The notes beneath the pieces are model-generated. The model saw nothing but the letters and a program-made list of their open reading frames with translations. It searched no databases and was not told the DNA's origin. The position numbers and the translations under genes are program-made. Of a stretch of DNA of 64,000 nt, positions 17,651-24,142 are shown one piece after another. Positions within the stretch are counted from its first letter, which is position 1. Every line of letters begins with the position of its first letter. This DNA is from Lachnospiraceae bacterium MD335 (lineage in GTDB: Bacteria; Bacillota; Clostridia; Lachnospirales; Lachnospiraceae), in assembly GCA_000403335.2 (NCBI GenBank), contig KE159630.1:185172-249171 (forward strand), given 5' to 3'.

Positions 17651-19459
17651 ATGCAGGCGGTAATTTTGGCAGCCGGAATGGGAAAACGGTTAAAGGAGCT
17701 GACAAGTGAGGCAACAAAATGTATGGTGAAGGTTAACGGCGTCGCCATAATCGACAGGATGCTGGGATATTTGGACAAGCTTGGACTCTCAAGGATTGTT
17801 GTTGTGGTGGGCTATGAGGGGGAAAAACTCAGGGCGTATATTGATGCCCTTGCAGTATCCACGCCGATCACATATGTTGACAATGATATATACTACAAGA
17901 CAAACAATATCTATTCCCTGTATCTTGCAAAGGACTATCTTTTGGAGGAAGATACGCTGCTGCTTGAGTCCGATTTGGTATTTGAGGAGGCGGTCTTAAA
18001 AAAGATTGCGGAACATCCGTATCCGAGCCTTGTGCTGGTGGATAAGTTTGAAAGCTGGATGGACGGGACGGTTGTGACGCTTGATGAGCACGATGGTATC
18101 AAGGCGTTTGTGACAAAACGTGAGTTCGATTTTAATAAAACAGATGCATATTATAAAACCGTGAACATTTATAAATTCAGCAGAACATTTTCACAGCTTT
18201 ACTATGTGCCGTTTTTGGAGATTTATTGTAAGGCGATGGGCACAAATGAGTATTATGAGCAGGTTTTAAAGGTTATTACGTTTATGGAAGACCCTCAGAT
18301 TAAAGCGGTTAAGCTTACCGGTGAGAAATGGTATGAAATCGACGATGTGCAGGACCTGGACATTGCGGAAACGATCTTTTTGGAGGGAGAAGAAAAACTT
18401 GCGCGTTTTGAGAAACGCTATGGCGGATACTGGCGTTATCCAAAGCTTTTGGATTACTGTTATCTTGTTAATCCTTTTTTCCCGTGTAAGAGGCTGATTG
18501 CAGAAATGCAGTCGGCGTTTCAGACACTTCTTTGCCAATATCCTTCCGGAATGCAGATCAATTCTTTGGTGGCTGCAAAAAATTTCGGATTAAAGCAGGA
18601 CCAGGTTATTGCAGGCAATGGAGCCGCAGAGTTAATTAAGAGTCTTATGGGAAAACTTGACGGGCGCATAGGGGTGCTTCACCCCTCGTTCGAGGAGTAT
18701 GCAAATAGAAAGACAAGCGATGCGCTTGTCGCGTTTATTCCAAATAATAGGGATTATTCCTATACTGCCGATGATTTAATGCACTTCTATTCGGATAAGG
18801 ATATTCAGTCTCTGCTTGTTATAAATCCCGATAATCCTTCGGGAAATTATATCGGAAGAGCAGACTTGCTTCGGCTGGCGGAGTGGGCAGGGGCACGCGG
18901 CATAAAGCTTGTGGTTGATGAGTCATTTGTGGACTTTGCGGATGTGCAGGAAGACAAAACGCTCCTGGAACAGGAGATTTTAATGCAAAATCCACATTTG
19001 TTTGTGGTCAAAAGCATTTCAAAATCCTACGGCGTGCCGGGGCTGCGTCTTGGAATAGCGGCGTCAGGAGACAGGGATTTGATTGCTGATATGAAGAAGG
19101 ATGTGGCAATTTGGAATATTAATTCGTTTGCAGAGTTTTATATGCAGATTTATGAGAAGTACCGGTCAGAATACCAAAAGGCGCTCTTAAAATTTTATGA
19201 TGTGAGGCGCAATTTTGTAGGAGAACTGACAAAGATACGGTTTTTGCGCGTGATTCCTTCGCAGGCAAATTATGTAATGTGCGAGGTGCTTGAACCTTAC
19301 ACAAGCAGGGAGCTTGCGGTAAAACTGCTTGAGAACAATATTTTAATTAAGGACCTCTCAAAGAAAGCAGGATTTGATCAAAAACAGTATGTGCGTATCG
19401 CTGTTCGGGATGATGCGGACAATGAGAAACTGATTGCTGCACTGAAAGGGCTTGCATAG
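17651..19459 (+). CDS. bifunctional protein: LicC-like CTP cytidylyltransferase fused to CobD/HisC-like PLP enzyme
   Basis: A 602-residue fusion. Residues 1-245 are a nucleotidyltransferase close to LicC (phosphocholine cytidylyltransferase): LAAGMGKRLKELT, KCMVKVNG, YYKTNNIYSLYLAKD, LLLESDLVF and the closing WYEIDDVQDLDIAE. Residues ~260-602 are a fold-type I PLP enzyme with NPDNPSGNYI, VVDESFVDFAD, the PLP lysine at about K458 (KSISKSYGVPGLRLG) and SQANYVMCEV, the set seen in histidinol-phosphate aminotransferase and threonine-phosphate decarboxylase CobD. The PLP part may make an amino-alcohol phosphate by decarboxylation or transamination and pass it to the cytidylyltransferase to form a CDP-activated group. 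The substrate is not readable; phosphoethanolamine, aminopropanol-P or aminoethylphosphonate are candidates. ATG 17651 fits GGAGG best. Confidence 0.85.
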   Translation: MQAVILAAGMGKRLKELTSEATKCMVKVNGVAIIDRMLGYLDKLGLSRIVVVVGYEGEKLRAYIDALAVSTPITYVDNDIYYKTNNIYSLYLAKDYLLEEDTLLLESDLVFEEAVLKKIAEHPYPSLVLVDKFESWMDGTVVTLDEHDGIKAFVTKREFDFNKTDAYYKTVNIYKFSRTFSQLYYVPFLEIYCKAMGTNEYYEQVLKVITFMEDPQIKAVKLTGEKWYEIDDVQDLDIAETIFLEGEEKLARFEKRYGGYWRYPKLLDYCYLVNPFFPCKRLIAEMQSAFQTLLCQYPSGMQINSLVAAKNFGLKQDQVIAGNGAAELIKSLMGKLDGRIGVLHPSFEEYANRKTSDALVAFIPNNRDYSYTADDLMHFYSDKDIQSLLVINPDNPSGNYIGRADLLRLAEWAGARGIKLVVDESFVDFADVQEDKTLLEQEILMQNPHLFVVKSISKSYGVPGLRLGIAASGDRDLIADMKKDVAIWNINSFAEFYMQIYEKYRSEYQKALLKFYDVRRNFVGELTKIRFLRVIPSQANYVMCEVLEPYTSRELAVKLLENNILIKDLSKKAGFDQKQYVRIAVRDDADNEKLIAALKGLA

Positions 19460-19478
19460 GTTAATAGGAGAAAAGCGG

Positions 19479-21380
19479 ATGGAAGTTATATACAATGTCT
19501 TTGAGGCGGCTATGAATGGCTGTTATGCGCTTTGCAATAATTATGGAGCGGCAATTGTGCTTTTTACACTGCTTAGCAAGATTGTGCTGCTGCCAGTATC
19601 CGTATGGGTACAGAAAAATTCAATTAAAATGGTAAAGATGCAGCCGGAAATCAATTCAATTATGATAAAGTATTATGGTGATAAGGATGCCATAGGGGAA
19701 GAGCAGGCAATGGTTTATAAGCGGGAAAAATACCATCCGACGGCATCAATTTTTCCGCTGGTGATACAGCTTGTGCTGCTGATGTGCGTAATTGAAGTTA
19801 TCAAAAGAGGAATCGATAATCCGCTGATTGACATGCGGTTTGCAGGAACGGATTTAAGCCTTGTGCCAAGTGTTGAGGGGATTGGTCTGATATGGTCTCC
19901 AATTATCGCGGGAGTTTCTGCATGGCTTTTGTGCGTGGCGCAAAACGCAGGCAATGTGCTCCAAGCCGAGCAGTCAAAGCTCAATAAATATGGTCTTATG
20001 GCATTTTCTGTAGGATTGTCCCTTTATTTGGGCTGGTTTGTTTCTGTGGGAGTAGCGCTTTATTGGACTGCCAGCAATCTTTTGGCTATTGTGCAGCTGT
20101 ATCTGTTAAATTGGGCGGTTAACCCTAAAAAGTATGTGGATTATGAAGCGCTTGAGAAAAGCAAGGAGGAGCTTGCGCGTTTGGGAACTGTAGGCGGGGA
20201 AAAACGCAGGCGTTTCAATGACCCAAAAACCAAAAGGGAGCGGCAGGATTATAAAAGGTTTTTCTCAGTGGTGAATAAGCATCTTGTGTTCTACTCCGAG
20301 AGCAGTGGATTTTACAAGTATTATAAAGGAATGATAGAATATCTGCTGGAGAATACCAATTTGGTAATCCATTATATTACAAGTGATTTCGAAGATGCGG
20401 TTTTTGAACTTGCCAAGGAGCAGACGCGGATAAGACCATATTATATCGGTGAAAAAAAGCTGATTACGCTTATGATGAAGCTGGAGGCGGACATCATGGT
20501 GATGACGATGCCCGACCTTGAGACCTATCACATCAAGCGAAGTTATGTAGACAGGAAGATTGAGTATGTATATATACCGCATGGTATGGACAGCCTGAAT
20601 CTCACCATGCGGACCGGTTCTATGGATCACTATGATACCGTGTTTTGTGTAGGAAAGCACCAAAAGGAAGAAATCGAAAAGACAGAGGCAGTATACGGAC
20701 TTCCCCCAAAAAAGCTTGTGGAGTGGGGGTATTCCTTACTTGACGAGATGCGTGCGGATTATGCGCGGTTAGAACCATCTGCCTGTGATAAAAAGCGTAT
20801 TTTAATTGCGCCCTCATGGCAGGAGGACAATATTGTTGACAGTTGTCTTGAAAAAATACTTGATAATTTAAAAGGACAGGGGTATTATGTAACGGTACGC
20901 CCGCATCCTCAGCATGTGCGCCATAGAGCGGAGCTGATGGAGCAGTTAAAAAAGCGCTATGAACAGGATGCGGATATTGAGATACAGACAGATTTTTCTT
21001 CGAACGCTGTGGTGTTTGAGGCGGATCTTATGATTACAGACTGGTCGGGCATCGCTTATGAGTATGCATATACCACGAGAAAACCCGTATTGTTTGTTAA
21101 TACACCCATGAAGGTGATGAATCCGGAATATCAGAAAATTGATACGGTACCGCTTAATATTCTCCTTCGTGATGAGATCGGATGTTCGGTTGATTTGGAC
21201 CGGCTTGATCAAATTTCAGAGTCTGTGCGATTGCTGCTTGAGAACAGCGGAGCGTATTATGAAAAGATTGGGCGCTTTGTGGAGGAGTACGTATATCATA
21301 ACGGTACGAGCGCACAAGTGGGAGCAAAATATCTTGTTTCGCAGATACAGAAGAAAATTGAGGAGAAGAAGAAAGGATGA
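19479..21380 (+). CDS. YidC/Oxa1 insertase domain fused to TagB/TagF-like CDP-alcohol phosphotransferase
   Basis: A 633-residue fusion. Residues ~18-225 read as a YidC/Oxa1/Alb3 core: GAAIVLFTLLSKIVLLPVSV, then KMVKMQPEINSIMIKYYGDK, YHPTASIFPLVIQLVLL and three more helices. The lead helix pattern and the KMxxxQPE coil are typical of YidC. After a charged linker, residues ~262-620 are a CDP-glycerol glycerophosphotransferase-type GT-B domain with VYIPHGMDSLNL (H368), APSWQEDN, YVTVRPHPQH and LMITDWSGIAYEYAY (D521). TagF-type enzymes transfer phospho-alcohol from a CDP donor to a lipid-linked acceptor. The upstream gene would supply the CDP donor. The YidC part may serve as a membrane anchor or acceptor groove rather than an insertase (inference). 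ATG 19479 follows AGGAG by 8 bases. Confidence 0.87.
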   Translation: MEVIYNVFEAAMNGCYALCNNYGAAIVLFTLLSKIVLLPVSVWVQKNSIKMVKMQPEINSIMIKYYGDKDAIGEEQAMVYKREKYHPTASIFPLVIQLVLLMCVIEVIKRGIDNPLIDMRFAGTDLSLVPSVEGIGLIWSPIIAGVSAWLLCVAQNAGNVLQAEQSKLNKYGLMAFSVGLSLYLGWFVSVGVALYWTASNLLAIVQLYLLNWAVNPKKYVDYEALEKSKEELARLGTVGGEKRRRFNDPKTKRERQDYKRFFSVVNKHLVFYSESSGFYKYYKGMIEYLLENTNLVIHYITSDFEDAVFELAKEQTRIRPYYIGEKKLITLMMKLEADIMVMTMPDLETYHIKRSYVDRKIEYVYIPHGMDSLNLTMRTGSMDHYDTVFCVGKHQKEEIEKTEAVYGLPPKKLVEWGYSLLDEMRADYARLEPSACDKKRILIAPSWQEDNIVDSCLEKILDNLKGQGYYVTVRPHPQHVRHRAELMEQLKKRYEQDADIEIQTDFSSNAVVFEADLMITDWSGIAYEYAYTTRKPVLFVNTPMKVMNPEYQKIDTVPLNILLRDEIGCSVDLDRLDQISESVRLLLENSGAYYEKIGRFVEEYVYHNGTSAQVGAKYLVSQIQKKIEEKKKG

Positions 21381-21394
21381 AAAGGAGAACGATT

Positions 21395-21655
21395 ATGAAA
21401 AAAGGAATTTTAAAGGTATTTGGTGTGGGGTATTTATGCATATGCGGAATGCTTTTGTTCGGCGAAAATTCACAGGCATATATTGACCCTTCCGTGGCAA
21501 CCTATGCGATACAGGCAGTGGCGGGGATTGTGATTGCAATCGGCGCTGTTGCGGGAATTTATTTTCGAAGGGCTAAGAAAAAGTTAAATGATACGCTTGG
21601 GATTGATGAAAATAAAAATAAAGAAGTTGAATCGGATGATATTACAATAAAATAG
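21395..21655 (+). CDS. small secreted or membrane protein of the AYIDPS type
   Basis: An 86-residue protein. It has an apparent signal peptide (residues 1-22, ending NSQA), then YIDPSVATYAIQAVAGIVIAI, a membrane helix, FRRAKKK and an acidic tail. Short proteins with an AYIDP(S/G) motif right after signal cleavage and a single helix recur beside bacterial surface-glycan genes, but I know of no assigned role. ATG 21395 lies 7 bases after AAAGGAG and 14 bases after the YidC-TagF gene. As last gene before the terminator, it probably works with the two fusion proteins, perhaps as a small subunit (inference). Confidence 0.75.
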   Translation: MKKGILKVFGVGYLCICGMLLFGENSQAYIDPSVATYAIQAVAGIVIAIGAVAGIYFRRAKKKLNDTLGIDENKNKEVESDDITIK

Positions 21656-21668
21656 CGTGTGTAATTTA

Positions 21669-21700
21669 AAAAGCAGTCTAATTTATAAGGGACTGCTTTT
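21669..21700. terminator. bidirectional hairpin terminator between convergent genes
   Basis: A perfect 10-bp inverted repeat, AAAAGCAGTC (21669-21678) and GACTGCTTTT (21691-21700), with a 12-base loop. It has A-rich and T-rich outer ends, so it can end transcription in both directions. It overlaps the stop codon of the minus-strand signal peptidase gene and closes the run of + strand genes that reaches back to the left edge. Confidence 0.85.
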
Positions 21701-22172
21701 CACATTGCGGGGGACGGTTTGGAATTAGGCGTCCTACGATATAACTGCGGTCGATACACCCGATTTCCTCATATCTGCTGTCTCTGCTCTGTGCAGGATT
21801 ATCGCCCATCACAAAAAAATGGTCCGCGCTTATGGTAAGCGTGTCACGGGCAATGCCGCCATAGGATACAGGATCACAGACATAAGGGCTTGGATTATCG
21901 TTTACCTGTACGATCCCGTTTGTAATTTGAATGGCATCGCCGGGACCTGCGATGATGCGTTTTACCATAGTACTGTTTTGTGAAGGGCAGTAAAATACAA
22001 TAACGTCTCCGCATTGAAAATCTGCGGCACGCCGGTCAATTAAGGTAAACTGCATATTTTTATAAGTCGGGTACATGGACGCTCCCTGAATCAGATTAAG
22101 CTGATAGTAGTTTTTGGAAATATACAGGGTGAGGATCAGTACCAAAAGTATAAGAATCAATTTTTTCCGCAT
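21678..22172 (-). CDS. lepB: signal peptidase I (S26 family)
   Basis: A 164-residue type I signal peptidase and the only minus-strand gene supported. One N-terminal membrane helix (residues 4-19) precedes the catalytic Ser in QGASMYPT (S32), the general-base Lys in TMVKRIIAGPGD (K71) and box E, FFVMGDNPAQSRDSRYEEIG. Length and layout fit the short Gram-positive SipS-type enzymes. It cleaves signal peptides outside the membrane. It has its own probable promoter in the divergent spacer, so it need not follow the polysaccharide genes. A dedicated role for proteins of this locus, which include several with signal peptides, is possible but unproven. Confidence 0.92.
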   Translation of the reverse strand: MRKKLILILLVLILTLYISKNYYQLNLIQGASMYPTYKNMQFTLIDRRAADFQCGDVIVFYCPSQNSTMVKRIIAGPGDAIQITNGIVQVNDNPSPYVCDPVSYGGIARDTLTISADHFFVMGDNPAQSRDSRYEEIGCIDRSYIVGRLIPNRPPQCEKQSLIN

Positions 22173-22219
22173 ATTAATACCTGATTGTTGTTGTGTGAAT
22201 GAATATATTTAATAATTAC

Positions 22220-22228
22220 ATAATAGCA
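22220..22228 (-). promoter_or_regulatory. extended -10 promoter for the signal peptidase gene
   Basis: On the minus strand the spacer reads TGCTATTAT, an extended -10 box (TGN plus TATTAT); the -35 region is weak. Transcription would start about 40 bases before the signal peptidase ATG. Confidence 0.45.
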
Positions 22229-22246
22229 TATGTGGAGAAATTGTAG

Positions 22247-22252
22247 TATAAT
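22247..22252 (+). promoter_or_regulatory. possible -10 box for the operon starting at 22304
   Basis: A perfect TATAAT lies 51 bases before the ATG of the DUF6020-like gene, in the AT-rich divergent spacer. No good -35 box stands 16-18 bases before it, so it is either activator dependent or spurious. Some promoter is needed here because the terminator at 21669 isolates the downstream genes. Confidence 0.4.
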
Positions 22253-22303
22253 AAATTGGGAAATTTTGACAAAGATAATTAATTCCTTTGGAATGGGGTT
22301 CAT

Positions 22304-24142
22304 ATGAAAAAGCTGATATATGAGCTGCTCGCTTTGGCGGCAGCGATGCTTACCACGGTGGCGCTTTTTGCGGATGTGGAATCGACCGGAAATCTGTCAA
22401 TGGCATTAAACGGCGACGGCATTCCGCAGCTGATAGCATTTGCGGCAATGTTGTCCGTATACCGAAAATGGATTGTGAAAAAAGCGTTCATACAGCGGAC
22501 AAGCCAGCGTGATAAAATCTGCGGTGCAGTTATCGCACTGATGTTCACTGCCTTTATGATAATTGGAAAAGCGCAGATTGCGGAGCCGGACTTAAAATAT
22601 GAGTTGTTTGCTGTTTTGCTGTTTTTTGGATATATGCCTTTGTTTTATCTGGCGGCAGTGTTTTTGATGCAAACAATTGATACGCATTCTAAAACGCAGA
22701 CAGCTGCAAAATCAGGGAGCGTTACAGAATGGCTTTTTGAAAAGCATGTGACGGCAGGTGTGATGCTTGTGGTCTTTTTGTGCCGTCTGCCGTATCTTTT
22801 GGCATTTTACCCATGCTCAATGTCGTGGGACGGCGGTGCGCAGATTTGCTGTTTTTTCGGGACGGAACCGTTTACGGACCATCATCCGCCGCTGATTAGT
22901 TATCTGTACGGTGCGATTGCATGGTATTCGCAGGAGTGGGGCATTCCCAATATGGGAATGTTTGTGATTCCCATGATGCAGACCCTGCTCTCGGCATTTG
23001 CGGCAGCGCAGGTGTGTGTGCTTTATAAACGCCTTAGAACGCCTTACTGGATGCGGTGGGGAAGTCTTGCGTACTATGCGGCATTTACGGTTTGGTGTAT
23101 TTTTGACTGTACGGTGATTAAGGATACGCTCTATTATCCGCTGACGCTTTTATTTACCTTGCAGCTTATCGCCTGTGTGACGGATAGTGAAGTGTTTTGG
23201 CGCAAAAAGAGCAATCTTGTTTGGATGATAATCTATGCCGTGCTGATGATGCAGACAAGAAATAACGGCGTGTTTGTGGTGCTGTTTGCCGTTCCGTTTG
23301 CGCTGTATTTTGTGAAGGGAAAGCGGGCGCTTTTGCTTGCGGGAGCATGTGTGATGCTGCTTGCCAATATTGCGCTCAACAATATGCTGTATCCGGCGCT
23401 TGGCGTGACGCGTCTTGATACAAAGGAGGATACGTACTGTATTATGTTTCAGCAGACGGCAAAATATGGTCAGGATTATCCGGGGGATGTGACGGACGAA
23501 GAGCGGGAGCTTTTAAATACGATTTTTGATTATGACGAGATGGTGAAGGTGTATAATCCGCAGCTTGCGGACTGGGTGAAAAACTGTTTAAAGCTTTCGG
23601 AGTACCATTCTGCAGATCACACCAACAAAGAGTTTTCTGCGGTAAAAAGAGACTATTTTAAAGTATGGTTTGCACAGTTTTTGCGGCATCCTATGTCTTA
23701 TGTCAAGACGTTTCTCGAATGTTCCTACGGCTATTACTATCCGGAGGCAAAGCCGTATAAGGAGGGAACGGGTTTTTATGAGAGCGAGCGCAATATGCTG
23801 ACAAGCGGTATGCATGCTTACAGACAGGTGAAGCAATTGCAGCCTGCGCGGTTTTTGCTCCGGCAGGTGAGCAAGGCAGAATACCTGCCGGGAATCGGAC
23901 TTTTGTATCGCTGCGGCTTTTACACATGGTGCGTGGTATTTGCGGGGATGTATTTGATTGCAAAGCGAAGATACGCGCTGCTGGCAGCAGTGATTGTGCC
24001 GGCGGTGAATATTTTGGTATGTCTGATTTCTCCGGTGAATACCTGTATTCGGTATGCGATGCCCACAATGTGTATGGTGCCCGTCCTATTTGGAATGCTA
24101 TGGAGTAAAGATAAGGGAGGACTGGAAAACGATGGAACGTAA
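22304..24142 (+). CDS. DUF6020-like membrane protein, copy 2
   Basis: A 612-residue polytopic protein, paralogous to the one at 12865. It has about eleven helices; MSWDGGAQICCFFG (near residue 180) and DHHPPLISYLYGAIAW follow, then RNNGVFVVLF and an extracellular loop (about residues 375-530) with FQQTAKYGQDYPG. The matching FQQTARYIRDYEQ in copy 1 confirms the relationship. DUF6020 is uncharacterised; the layout suggests a GT-C membrane glycosyltransferase. It is the first gene after the divergent spacer and starts a new transcript. Confidence 0.72.
   Translation: MKKLIYELLALAAAMLTTVALFADVESTGNLSMALNGDGIPQLIAFAAMLSVYRKWIVKKAFIQRTSQRDKICGAVIALMFTAFMIIGKAQIAEPDLKYELFAVLLFFGYMPLFYLAAVFLMQTIDTHSKTQTAAKSGSVTEWLFEKHVTAGVMLVVFLCRLPYLLAFYPCSMSWDGGAQICCFFGTEPFTDHHPPLISYLYGAIAWYSQEWGIPNMGMFVIPMMQTLLSAFAAAQVCVLYKRLRTPYWMRWGSLAYYAAFTVWCIFDCTVIKDTLYYPLTLLFTLQLIACVTDSEVFWRKKSNLVWMIIYAVLMMQTRNNGVFVVLFAVPFALYFVKGKRALLLAGACVMLLANIALNNMLYPALGVTRLDTKEDTYCIMFQQTAKYGQDYPGDVTDEERELLNTIFDYDEMVKVYNPQLADWVKNCLKLSEYHSADHTNKEFSAVKRDYFKVWFAQFLRHPMSYVKTFLECSYGYYYPEAKPYKEGTGFYESERNMLTSGMHAYRQVKQLQPARFLLRQVSKAEYLPGIGLLYRCGFYTWCVVFAGMYLIAKRRYALLAAVIVPAVNILVCLISPVNTCIRYAMPTMCMVPVLFGMLWSKDKGGLENDGT

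Noticed and set aside
17651-19459. Histidinol-phosphate aminotransferase of histidine synthesis
   Set aside because: It is fused to a LicC-like cytidylyltransferase and no histidine gene is near.
19479-21380. Housekeeping YidC gene
   Set aside because: The YidC-like core is followed in the same frame by a full TagF-type transferase domain and sits in a glycan operon, not near rnpA or jag.
22266-22294. TTGACA with a TGGAAT box 17 bases on, before the DUF6020-like gene at 22304
   Set aside because: The transcript would start at or after the ATG, leaving no ribosome site; TATAAT at 22247 is placed better.
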